A stretch of 21,035 nt of DNA from Chara braunii. Lineage: Eukaryota; Streptophyta; Charophyceae; Charales; Characeae. A program made the position numbers and the translations under genes. The stretch spans positions 257,855 through 278,889 of the forward strand of contig BFEA01000544.1 in NCBI GenBank assembly GCA_003427395.1. The letters run 5' to 3'. Shown one piece after another: positions 8,721 to 17,205 of the stretch; the stretch's first letter is position 1; the number at the start of each line of letters is the position of its first letter. The notes beneath the pieces were generated by a model. That model was not told the origin of the DNA. It worked only from the letters and a program-made list of their open reading frames with translations, and did not search any database.

Positions 8721-9480
8721 ATCACTGCTATTGCGGAGTGGCCCGTCCCCACATCCGTCGAGTAGCTTCACAGTTTCCTCGGACTGACGAGTTATTACAG
8801 TAACTTCATCCAAGGATATGCCAACTACTCTTGTGTCCTTACCTCCACCCTCCTCCGGAGGAACCCGCCATGGTTTTGGGCAGCCATCTGCGAGGATGTT
8901 TTTCGCGCCCTCAAGAAGACAGTGACTTGTGCGTCGGTTCTTCGCCTCCCCGATTTTGATCGTCCCTTCGCAGTCACCACCGATGCCTAAGATTTTGCAG
9001 TAGTTGTTGCACTTTCTCCGATGTTTCTCACTCCGACTAATTCCCCTTATCCCATGTTCCCCACTTTCCCCCCTCTTTTATTGACACCGCCTCTCGACTG
9101 ACGGCTATCTTTTGACCACTTCCCTCCACTGTCAGTCCTCTCGTCACTTACTCCCCGACCATTGTGGAGGATAGGACCATCGAGGCTCGTGCTAGGGATT
9201 ATTTGATCGCCTTCTACTCCTGTCAGCTACCGGCTGCCGAGATAAACTACACTGTCGATTAACGTGAGGCTCTAGCAGTAGTTTATGTTACCCGACACTG
9301 GCGTCATTATCTGCTCAGGGCGCCCTTCACGGTGCGCACAGACAACTCTGTTTTTCAGGCTTTCCCCGCGAAGCCCAAACTTTCCTGTCCAGAGGCACGC
9401 TGATGGTGTGATTTATCCGAATTCGATTTCACCACTCAACCTATCAAGGGTGAAACGAATCGCCTCGTCAATGCCTTGTC
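8721..9480 (+). pseudogene. pol: RT connection and RNase H domains of the plus-strand chromovirus, broken
   Basis: After the TAG at 8718 the frame continues as ITAIAEWPVPTSVE, a TAG at 8763, LHSFLGLTSYYSNFIQGY, WAAICEDVFRALKKT and LPDFDRPFAVTTDA, then a TAA at 8988. This is the usual RT-to-RNase H passage; the TDA box carries the first RNase H catalytic Asp. From about 9000 to 9180 the frame is lost in Pro/Ser/Leu-rich translation. It returns at 9181 with DYLIAFYSCQLPAAEINYT, a TAA at 9260, REALAVVYVTRHWRHYLL and FTVRTDNSVFQAF, and ends in another frame with IKGETNRLVNALSRRPD, equivalent to the PGKxNxVADALSRRP segment before integrase. RNase H degrades the RNA strand of the RNA/DNA hybrid. 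At least three stops and two frame changes disable it. Confidence 0.88.
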
Positions 9481-10852
9481 CCGCCGTCCTGACCACAATC
9501 ACGAACCCATCCACCTTGCTGCCACCTCGGTCACCATCATTGATCAGTCAGTGATGGACGCACTTCTTACCCAGTACCGCCTCTGTTCGGATTATCGCAA
9601 CATCCACAAGACGTTGCAGAGTGGTAAAACCTTTTCTTCAGACTCCCTTGGTGAGAACGGTCTCGTGTACTAATACGGTAGATATGGTAATCTACAACCA
9701 CATATTTCCGTTCCCTTCACAATACAACTTCGTGTCCAGACCGTAGCAAAGTGCCATATGGGTTTCCACAAAACATTGGTCTGTGTTTGCTGCATATACG
9801 TTTGGATCAAAGCAAGAAATTCGGTAGGAGCTATGTCCAGGAGTGTCCTACCTTCCAGGAGGTGAAGTCTGTGAACCACCTTCCGTATGGGTTACTCCTC
9901 CCTCTACCCATACCTGAGTGTCGTTGGCAGTCCATCTCGATGGATTTTGTTGGTCCCCTCCGCCCTCCTACCAAGCGAGGTCATGATGCTATCTTGGTCG
10001 TCGTTAATCGTTTCTCGAAGTGTGCACGTTTTGTCCCATGCTGCTATCACATTAGCGCTCGTGAGGTCGCTAGTATCGTCTTCGACCGAGTTGTGAGAAA
10101 TCATGGCTGACCTCGGAGCATCATCTCCGACTGTGACCCGCGCTTTACCAGCACATTCTAACGACGCCTACACGAGGTGTACGGATCCCAGCTCCACTTC
10201 TCGCCTTCGTACCACCCAGACGGGTGGTCCGACTTTGGTCACCAATAAAACTCTCGGGCATATCCTCCAAAAGTTTACTAGGGATGACCAGCAGTGGGAC
10301 TTACATGTAGCCAACGTGGAGATCACGTTCAACCACGCCGTTTCGCCATCCACGGGGATGTCGCCATTCAATTGCGACCTCGACTACTACCCTCGAGTAC
10401 TTGCGAACTTATTTTCATTGTCGTCGTTGCGCCCAGGCACTTGTTGTCCTGCACTCGAACCCTTGATAGCACAGATGGTCGTGATCATGAGGTGCGCACA
10501 CGGGAGTTTAGCCGTATCCCAGACTCGCATGGCCGCACAAACAGACCGATCACGAATGGATCATCCATTCAAAGTCGGTGACAATGTGCTCGTCGATGCA
10601 CGCCACTTGCAGCTCGAAGCGGATACGCTTCGCAAGTTCAGGCATCGCTTCTTCGGTCCATGCCGCATCCTTCGGGCCGTCGTTTCTGATACTGCCGCTA
10701 GTCCGGTCAGCTTCCGTGTGAAGGTACTTGATTACCTTCGACAGGCTCACATACATGATGTTTACCACGTTTCGTTGTTGCGCCCTTATCGCAGACCGTC
10801 CGAGCGCTTCATCGAACGCCCTTATAAGCGCCCTCCACCTATCATGGCGGAC
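9481..10852 (+). pseudogene. pol: Integrase (DDE) of the plus-strand chromovirus, broken
   Basis: Integrase inserts the cDNA into the genome. The N-terminal HHCC zinc region (about 9670-9850) is scrambled by frame changes; only fragments such as HMGFHKTL are suggestive. The core is clear: SISMDFVGPLRPPTKRG (first catalytic Asp, codon 9943-9945), ILVVVNRFSKCARFVP, and IISDCDPRFTSTF (second Asp, codon 10129-10131). A small deletion at about 10217 then shifts the frame to TTQTGGPTLVTNKTLGHIL. The position of the catalytic Glu (TDGQTERxN in the family) holds TTG Leu at 10235-10237, so the DDE triad is lost. The tail continues QQWDLHVANVEITFNHAV, STGMSPFNCDLDYYPRV, KVGDNVLVDARHLQL, RKFRHRFFGPCRIL and HDVYHVSLLRPY, the usual GPY/F-type C-terminal region of chromovirus integrase. 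Confidence 0.92.
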
Positions 10853-11188
10853 GGTTACGAGGGTTCGTCGTTTCCGATATCGTATCTCCGATGATACCCC
10901 CCACGCATCGAGTACCTTGTGCGTTGGAAGGGTTATCCTGATGAGGAGGCTCCTTGGGAGCCCTTCGAACACTTGGAGCACGCTTGGATGTTGGTGCGTG
11001 CATATGATCGTGCTCGTCGTGCTGAGACGTCTGCTCCTACTCAGTCGACTGACCCTCTTCCTCCTCCTCCGGCTAAGGAGATTGTTGAGGATGAGCCCAC
11101 TCTCTTTGAGGTTGTTCTTCAGCAGCAGACATACGCCTGCGCGCGCCCACAGCGCACTCGTCAACGCCCTCGGCGTCCCGACGATTAA
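10853..11188 (+). pseudogene. pol: Integrase C-terminal chromodomain
   Basis: A TGA (10892-10894) interrupts the start of the domain. Then come IEYLVRWKGYPDEEAPWEPF and EHLEHAWMLVRAYDRARRA, the YLVKWKGY...tWEP...L signature of chromodomains. In chromoviruses this module follows integrase and directs insertion to particular chromatin, by binding methylated histone H3 tails in the subgroup with a full aromatic cage. The WKGY and WEP elements are present. After it, a Pro-rich then acidic tail (TDPLPPPPAKEIVEDEP) and a basic end (RPQRTRQRPRRPDD) lead to the TAA at 11186-11188, probably the natural end of pol. Confidence 0.93.
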
Positions 11189-12139
11189 CACTCTTATCAC
11201 TTACCTATCTCCTACCACTGACTCACACTATAATGTATTTTATCTTCAACTTTTTCGGGATGTCAGCGTTTTGTGTATTTGCTTCCACATCGACTCGACT
11301 CCTACTTCATCGACGTCATGGACTATTTCGACGACTTTATCGGCTTCAGCTACTTTGGACGTGACTACTTCACGCCACCACCCTATCTTGTGGATTCCCT
11401 TGTATGTGTCGTATGATGGTTCTCACTTAGTTTGTTCTCCCTGAGTCGGGTTCTCCCTTCGTATCACATAGGCATTGGGACCGTAGCGTTATCTTGGCTT
11501 CCCTGCTCTTAGATCTGACTTCCTCCCTAGTCGGTGGGTTGTGTGCATGTTTCCCTCACCCACTGCCCTCGTCACCAAGTGTCGGCCATTGCATGCCTTC
11601 AGCTAGGCATATCTCCACCCTATTCAAGGGTCCCTTTTCATGGTCAACCCTACATGATGTCACCCTTTTGTCGAGCATTACCCCCCTTGATGTTCTATTT
11701 GTTAGGGTCATTCGTTTTGTTTCGCTACCACTCCCTCGCCCCGAGTCGGATGACCTATCCATCTTTTTGTGTGATTGCCCTCAGGAGTTTCGATTCTTAG
11801 GCTGCATTCACCCCCTCTGAGACCATTCCACTCTTAGTGGTTCAACGACATGACATTATCTTGTGACATATTGCTAGCTTTTCCTTTCAGCACTAAGGCA
11901 GTTGCCTCTAGGACTTCATAATTGTACCCTGCTACATTTCATTTCCTGTTATTAGCTAGGATGTGTATATCTGACATTTGCCTTTGCTCTGACATTATGT
12001 AGCTTAGGCTGCATCGCGTGGACTCCATATTGAGCTTGCTTCGCATCCTAGATTTTTCATCTTTATTTGTTGCAGAGTTCCACTGCTTTTGAGGAAAACT
12101 GTTTATGACTCTTGCGATCCACTACAGGTTTGAGGATCG
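11189..12139 (+). other. 3' untranslated region of the plus-strand chromovirus
   Basis: About 950 bp between the end of pol and the inferred 3' LTR. It is pyrimidine-rich on the plus strand, and the long frame at 11494-11820 has no protein motif. I could not identify a convincing polypurine tract immediately before 12140; GAGGAAAA at about 12091 is the nearest purine run. The LTR could therefore start earlier than proposed. Confidence 0.45.
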
Positions 12140-12451
12140 TGCAGCATGCCTCTAGCTACCCTGACCCAGAGCCAGGGGTATCAGGCTATTTTGCCTGTTC
12201 GGCCTGTGGGACTAGGCCGTGGCCTTACCCCACAGGCCATGTGCTCATTCAGTCTAGTCCAGTCCAGTTAGTCCCTTGGGGCTATACCCCAACTGCATTC
12301 TGTTTTCAGTCTCATTCTTCATTTGCTCAATTTGGAGTACGTGCCTGTTGAGTTTGTGCTGGAGTTGCGCTGTCACTTCCATCTCCATCTCCATCTCCCT
12401 CATCCCTACGTCCTGATCTTGACAGAACGCCATCCCAATGGGTCCATAACA
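12140..12451 (+). mobile_element. 3' LTR of the plus-strand chromovirus
   Basis: It starts TGCAGC and ends GGTCCATAACA, giving TG...CA termini, and is the inverted homologue of the LTR at 5922-6280. Shared blocks are GTTCGGCCTGTGGGACTA, AGTCCAGTCCAGT, GGGGCTATACCCCAACTG, TCCATCTCCATCTCCATC and ACGCCATCCCAATGGGTCC. It follows pol and the chromodomain on the same strand, so it is the 3' LTR. No PBS follows, which fits a 3' end. Confidence 0.72.
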
Positions 12452-12683
12452 AAGAGCATACAAAACGTCTCAGTCGAGATCCCCTTGACAGCAAGTGCTC
12501 TAACCAAATAATGCACCTCCAAATTCTAGGCAGAAAGAGAATGATATGATGTGAACACTTTTACCGAACTGAAAAACGGATTCCAACTTCGGAGAAAACC
12601 TACGATTTACATCCGTTCAGCGACAAAAAGACAATGCACTATAGAAAGATCTGGTGTCCAAAGCAAAATACCTCATGTCTTCA
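12452..12683. other. No recognisable feature
   Basis: Sequence flanking the 3' LTR, AT-rich, without a supported gene, RNA or repeat. Confidence 0.4.
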
Positions 12684-12837
12684 TCCATCAGGTGAGAAAG
12701 CAGTTTGTGTACTCATACACACAATCAAGACCACAAAGGAGTAGGAAAAAAAACCTAGGATCCATCAGGTGAGAAAGCAGTTTGCGTACTCGTACACACA
12801 ATCAAGACCACAAAGGAGTAGGAAAAGAAACCTAGGA
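12684..12837 (+). repeat. 77-bp tandem duplication (two copies)
   Basis: Copies lie at 12684-12760 and 12761-12837, each beginning TCCATCAGGTGAGAAAG and ending CCTAGGA. They differ at three positions, all T/C or A/G transitions. At two of these, copy 1 has TG or CA where copy 2 has CG, the change expected from deamination of methylated CpG. Confidence 0.95.
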
Positions 12838-13256
12838 TAACCCCGACAGGACAATCAATACCATGCACACACATACATGGGCATCCCATAGGTGCACAAC
12901 CCTTACCTAAGTGGCCTGAGCTTCGAGATAATAGAACTCACCCCCCTCTCATATGGTCCTCCTGACCCTTTCAGCGCTACCCCTACGCTAGTGTCCTATC
13001 TAGTAGGAGGGTCTGACTCCAACACCGAAATGCAACGCCGAATCCCCTGCCGATGCTGAAGATCGAAGTAGCAACTTGCGGTCAGATGCAGAATGGCTAC
13101 GTCCCTCAAGCTCGCCTACTTGAGGGAGGCCCTAGAGTCGCCAAGTGTCTCCCTTAGGTCAGATTCGAGGCGTGAGTGCCTCTCACTGTCGCCTCTCCCA
13201 AATTGTCGCACAAAGTCTTCTCGAAATGTCTCGCCCCTCCAAACTTACTCTCAAAC
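12838..13256. other. No recognisable gene; probably internal region of a minus-strand LTR element
   Basis: Given the PBS at 13428-13440, this would be leader or gag-proximal sequence of a third LTR element on the minus strand. No Gag motif was found in any frame, so the element may be truncated or non-autonomous. Confidence 0.35.
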
Positions 13257-13387
13257 AACCTGGTCAGGTTCAGTGTCGACCCAACACGACCTAACCAGGT
13301 TGGGGCAGCTTCCCTTAACCACGCTGCCCCACTTCCCTCGATTTCCAGCCCTAACCCTAAGTGGTAGCCCTCCAACTTAGGTTAGGG
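13257..13387 (-). promoter_or_regulatory. Structured leader: three consecutive inverted repeats downstream of a PBS
   Basis: Three hairpins follow each other. The first pairs 13375-13387 with 13349-13362 (13 bp, one bulged base, 12-nt loop). The second pairs GCTGCCCC (13323-13330) with GGGGCAGC (13302-13309), 8 bp perfect. The third pairs 13289-13301 with 13257-13269 (13 bp); its only non-Watson-Crick position is G-U in minus-strand RNA but A-C in plus-strand RNA. All sit 40-170 nt inside the PBS on the strand that the PBS predicts. RNA packaging or dimer signals are a reasonable guess, not shown. Confidence 0.55.
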
Positions 13388-13427
13388 TTGGAGCGGCAAA
13401 GTCAACTCTCGCCAGCAAGTAGAATCC

Positions 13428-13440
13428 GCTCTGATACGAA
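13428..13440 (-). promoter_or_regulatory. Second primer-binding site, initiator tRNA-Met type
   Basis: The minus strand reads TTCGTATCAGAGC; its last 12 bases match TGGTATCAGAGC at 11 positions. It directly follows CATAACA, a typical LTR 3' end (13447-13441), so a minus-strand LTR element has its 5' LTR at 13441 and above. Confidence 0.7.
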
Positions 13441-14270
13441 TGTTATGATCCTGGCCAATTTCGAGGTACAAATTCGTGAGAAAGCACAATGCCGTCCAAT
13501 TGCAAAAGAAAGGAATGAACTTGAGAGGAGAGAGAGGGAAAGAAGATGAAGAAGAAAAAAGGAAGAAGAAGAAGATGATTTACACCAGCTAAGACCAATG
13601 ATAATTCCCTTCTTCTCACCAACCAATCTCCTCGTCCTTTTCTCCTCCCCTGTTTATTTCACAATAAATAATAATAATAATGTCGAATGGCTGAACCAGA
13701 ATTAAATTCAATGTCTGAAACCCTCTTCTACTACATGCACCTCATGAGGCCTCTTCCTGAAGGCCGAAGCTATGGCGGACTACTAGGGCCTTCCCCTGAT
13801 GTGGAAAAGACAACTCAAAGCAGCTATGGCTGCTCCTGCTCAGGCCGCCATGCCTGACTCCGCCTCAAAGCTTCTTGATGTAGCTCTACCCCAATGGGGC
13901 CCTTCCAGATGCAGCGCCAACCAAGGTGATGAAGATGGCGTCCACAATACAGGTAAGTGCCCTTGGCGCTCCCCCTTCCTAGTCCTCTTCTTCCGCGTCC
14001 TCCAGCCCGAGCTCCTCCACCATAGCCACGGTGGGGAGCTGGGCGCTCCTCTTCCCCACACAGTGTTGCACTCCAGCGCTGCTCCTCCAGCGCTCCAGCC
14101 GCGTGACTCCAAACTTGCACGCTGCAAATGAGGAGGAGCACTCCGTTCCTCTTGGAGATTTAGCAGCCTGCTTGCCTTTTGGGCGGGGACTTCCAGGCCT
14201 CACGGCCTCCAAGCAACCGGTACCTCCTCCCTTTCAGAGGGAAACACCATTGCAGACTTTGATATTGCCT
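13441..14270 (-). mobile_element. Probable 5' LTR (and flank) of a third, minus-strand LTR element; outer edge unknown
   Basis: On the minus strand the sequence ends ATCATAACA right before the PBS. The opposite end could not be placed because no partner LTR is in the window; 14270 is only an arbitrary limit. Contents: a GAA/GAAG-rich tract (13541-13578), a TAATAATAAT tract (13665-13680), and GC-rich DNA at 13790-14230 open in several frames but with no protein motif. A consensus donor CAG/GTAAGT is at about 13951 on the plus strand, with no supported gene. Confidence 0.4.
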
Positions 14271-14748
14271 GTATAGGCCCTAGACTCGACTCAAACTAAT
14301 TGGACTGGTACCCACCTAGACCTAGCCTACAACTACAAGGCCTCTAAAAATGTCAACTTTCGTCTTCTTATGCTTTGCCTCAAGTACCTGACACATCTAC
14401 CACTACTTGGTGTGCTACCGGCCTACCTGCTACTTGAGTGTTTTTCCCCGCTGCTCTAAGTGACACGGGGCTATTCCCACCACTTGAGTGTTTTTCCAAC
14501 TGCAACCCTCAATGTCAAGGCCACAGGTAAGTACTGGCCCTACGGGCCTTCATAAGCAAGCAAGTACCCTTGTGAGTCACACACACACTCAAGTCGTCAA
14601 GCACTCAGACAGGCACGCAGACCAGCAAGCATGCACACACACAGACTTAGGAAACTCAGCAACAAGCAGAAAACTCAGCAAGGCATGCTTCCATTGGCAA
14701 AACTCAGAAATCAGTTTTGTGTCTCAATCCGTGTCTGGCAGGTCCTTA
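14271..14748. other. No recognisable gene; short duplications and a splice-donor-like site
   Basis: ACTTGAGTGTTTTTCC occurs twice (about 14432 and 14482). CAG/GTAAGT occurs at about 14524. A CACA-rich tract is at about 14580. No coding region is supported. Confidence 0.5.
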
Positions 14749-14990
14749 CAAATCAGCCTTTATCTGACCGATCACACACGCTTGCGGGCAGCAGTACCCT
14801 GACCCTGAGAGCAGATCAAGAGCGATACAATGCAGGCCCGCTCATTTTTTATTACTCATTATTTTTCACTGATCAGCTCTTGATTGGCCGATCATGTAGA
14901 CTTGCAGGTAGTGTTGCCCTGGCCCTAAGTGAAGGTCAAGAGCAGCATATCACTTGCCTTCTTGAATATGCGCGCGCCCACTTCGATCTT
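14749..14990 (+). repeat. Diverged tandem pair, period about 120-125 bp
   Basis: The segment around AATCAGCCTTTATCTGACCGATCA (14758 on) recurs as GATCAGCTCTTGATTGGCCGATCA (14873 on), followed in both by CTTGC(G/A)GG, CCCTG(A/G)CCCT and a GATCAAGAGC/GGTCAAGAGC block. Both copies fall in one open frame (14631-15062), but no protein motif is seen. Confidence 0.6.
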
Positions 14991-15019
14991 GCGCGCGTCC
15001 GTTCAAATCTGCGCACACC
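14968..15019 (+). repeat. Three short 20-21-bp GC-rich repeats
   Basis: Three successive units begin GCGCGCGCCC, GCGCGCGTCC and GCGCACACCC, the first two followed by ACTTCGATCT and GTTCAAATCT. They run directly into the 31-bp array. Confidence 0.55.
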
Positions 15020-15335
15020 CTGCTGGTTTGATGATTCAGGGCCGTGTGTCCAGTTGGTTTGATGATTCAGGGCCGTGTGGCCTGCTGGTTCGATGATTCA
15101 GGACCACGCGCCCTGCTGGTTTGATGGTTCACGATCAACCACGCTCTCTGCTGGTTTAAGGATTCGGGACCGTGCGCCTTGCTGGTTTGATGGTTCAGGA
15201 CCTCGCTCCCTGCTGATTTGATGATTCAGGGTCGTGCGCCGTGCTGCTTTGATGATCCAGGACTGTGCGTTCTGTGCTGGTTTGACGATTCAAGACCGCG
15301 CGCCCTGCTGGTTTGATTATTCGGGACCACGCGCC
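15020..15335 (+). repeat. Minisatellite A, ten units of about 31 bp
   Basis: Unit starts fall near 15020, 15051, 15082, 15113, 15148, 15179, 15210, 15241, 15274 and 15305, so the spacing is 31 bp apart from a few small insertions. The unit is approximately CTGCTGGTTTGATGATTCAG followed by GACCGTGCGCC. Units are diverged by several bases each, so the array is old. Confidence 0.92.
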
Positions 15336-15539
15336 CACTGGGTCCCCCCCACCTCACACCTCCCTGGCTGTTATGCGCACCACTGTTTTTGGCATAGCTG
15401 CTAGTGATTTGTGCGCTTGCTGGTAATCGCGCGCCTTTGCATGCCCCACTGGGGACTCGTTCCCAGTCGTGCGACCTGCAGGCGACTCGTGTCATCCGTG
15501 CGCATCTCGCAGGTGACCCGAATTGGCTGCGCACACCCA

Positions 15540-15880
15540 GGCCCAGACTCATTGGTGCTGCGTGCGCTCAGGGCCAAGCTCGTCCGTGCTGAGTGCGCCC
15601 AGGATCAGGATCGTTGTGCTGTGTGAACCAAGGACCAGGCTCATTTGTGCTGTGTGCGCCCGGGACCAGGCTCATATGTGTCGTAGGCTCGTCAGGGCTG
15701 TGCACACCTAGTAATAGGCTTGTATGTGCTGCACGCGCCAATGACCATGCTTCATGGGGACACACACTCACAGGACAAAGCTTGGAAGCACTGTGCATGC
15801 CCAGGATTAGGCTCGTGGGGGCTCAGATAGGACTCGTATGGGGTTTGATTCGTAAGTGTCGAGTGTGCCCAGGATCACGC
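15540..15880 (+). repeat. Minisatellite B, about ten diverged units of about 31 bp
   Basis: The approximate unit is CTCATTTGTGCTGTGTGCGC then CCAGGACCAGG. Good copies are at about 15549-15675; later ones are more divergent and irregular in length. The period is the same as that of array A. Confidence 0.8.
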
Positions 15881-15964
15881 TAGCGGATTTGTGCGTAATT
15901 GCAATATGAATCGAATACCTGTTGTTTCAGTTTGACTTGCCGATCAGTCCCCTTTGCTTCGAAA

Positions 15965-16325
15965 TCTGTAACTCAGTCCCTACTGCTTCACTGTTTGCAG
16001 TTTGATCCCTGCGCAGACGGTATTTACAGTACAGTCCCTGCTCAGACGGTATCCTGCAGTTCGATCCCTGGGCAGACAGAATTTATGGCACAGTCCCTGC
16101 GCAGACGGTATTTTGCAGTTCGAATCCTGTGCAGATGGTATTTATGTTCCAGTCCAGTCCCTGCAGCTTCAGTATTCGTGACTCGGTCCCTGCCTTGGTA
16201 TTTGCAGTCCCGTCTCTGCTGATCAGGAGGTTGCTGTTCTGTGCCACTTCGGTATTTTTGAGGCATAGTCCCTGCTGCCCAAGGGAGTTGCAGTTTAGCC
16301 CTTGCTGCCCTGGTAACCTGCTTGC
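15965..16325 (+). repeat. Minisatellite C, about ten units of about 30 bp
   Basis: The approximate unit is AGTCCCTGCGCAGACGGTAT then TTGCAGTTCG. The best copies are at about 15996-16140; the downstream half is degenerate but keeps CAGTCCCTGC at similar spacing. Confidence 0.85.
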
Positions 16326-16426
16326 CAGGCTTTTTATTGAGCACACAATTTATGGCTTGAGTTGTCGCTGGTCAGGCCCGGACGTACTATTTTGTAGTAT
16401 TTTCAGGTTCACGTTGCTTCTGGTTT

Positions 16427-16990
16427 CAACCGGGTCCGTTCAGGCGGGCCCTTGCTTTGAGTCACAGTTTGCTGTTCAGCTGGGCCTACTCAATCGAGCC
16501 CTTGCTTTGAGTTGCCATTTGATAATTTCAGTCGGGCCCACTCAGGCGGGCCCTCACTTCAAGTTGCTGCTTGCTGTTCAGCAGGGCCCATTCAAGCGGG
16601 CCCATACTTTGAGTTGCTGGTTGCTGTTCAGCCAGGCCCATTCAGGTGGGCCCCTACTTTGAGTTGCAGATTGCTGTTCAACCGGGCCCATTCAGGAGGG
16701 CCCCTACTTTGAGTTGCAGATTGCTGTTCAGCTGGGCCCTTTCAGGCGGGCCCTTACTTAGAGTTGCAGATTGCTGTTCAGCTGGGCCCATTCACGCAGG
16801 CCATACTGCAGATTGCTGTTCAGCTGGGCCCATTCACGCAGGCCATACTGCAGATTGCCGTTCAGTCGGGCCCATTCAGGCGGGCCCCTAGTTTGAGTTG
16901 CAGATTGCTGTTCAGCCAGGTCCACTCAGGCAGGCATTTTCCTATCGAGTTGCTCATTTGCCTAGTCTATTCAGGCGAGCCTCTGTCGTG
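16427..16990 (+). repeat. Minisatellite D, 50-bp units with two 42-bp variants
   Basis: Unit starts at 16577, 16627, 16677, 16727, 16777, 16819, 16861 and 16911 are clear; older copies extend to each side. The unit starts TTCAGCTGGGCCCATTCAGG and contains GGGCCC twice. The two 42-bp units (16777 and 16819) share an 8-bp deletion and are nearly identical, showing a recent duplication. Open frames through the array (GPFRRAPTLSCRLL-like repeats) are a by-product of the repeat. Confidence 0.95.
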
Positions 16991-17205
16991 GTTGCGTTCA
17001 ACCTGCAGAGCTCTTTTGGACGGGATCATCATCACTTGGACTTTGCTGCTGATAGAGCTAGTTTAGGAAGGCCACCTTTCCCTTCCAGATTGTGTTACAG
17101 ACTACGTAGTCAAACTGGCGTGTTAGTGTGATACCGCCTGAAACGGGGTAAGCTCATTGAGAAGTTTCGATATGGTCATGCTGGACACCAGACTTTCACT
17201 ATTAG
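16991..17205 (+). other. Short spacer between minisatellite D and the LINE endonuclease
   Basis: No repeat or motif is seen. A frame with RGKLIEKFRYGHAGHQTFTI (about 17137-17200) could be the end of a LINE ORF1 or chance. Confidence 0.35.

Noticed and set aside
11494-11820. 108-codon plus-strand ORF after pol
   Set aside because: Leu/Ser/Pro-rich translation of pyrimidine-rich 3' UTR, no domain, and another frame is open over the same stretch.
1-12451. A single retroelement split by an inversion
   Set aside because: RT is present twice with 76% residue identity over 55 residues, so there are two copies, not one rearranged element.
13799-14281. Overlapping ORFs on both strands in a GC-rich stretch, with a CAG/GTAAGT donor-like site
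   Set aside because: Open frames on both strands are expected from GC-rich DNA; no homology, no partner acceptor that keeps a frame.
14631-15062. 143-codon plus-strand ORF
   Set aside because: It is open partly through a diverged DNA duplication and the start of array A; no motif or bias toward coding was seen.
15020-16990. CRISPR-like array
   Set aside because: Units are contiguous and diverged with no unique spacers, and the window is eukaryotic.
16129-17131. Long overlapping plus-strand ORFs with repeated peptide GPFRRAPTLSCRLL-like units
   Set aside because: They arise because the 50- and 42-bp DNA repeats stay open in several frames; no single frame is favoured and unit lengths are not multiples of three.
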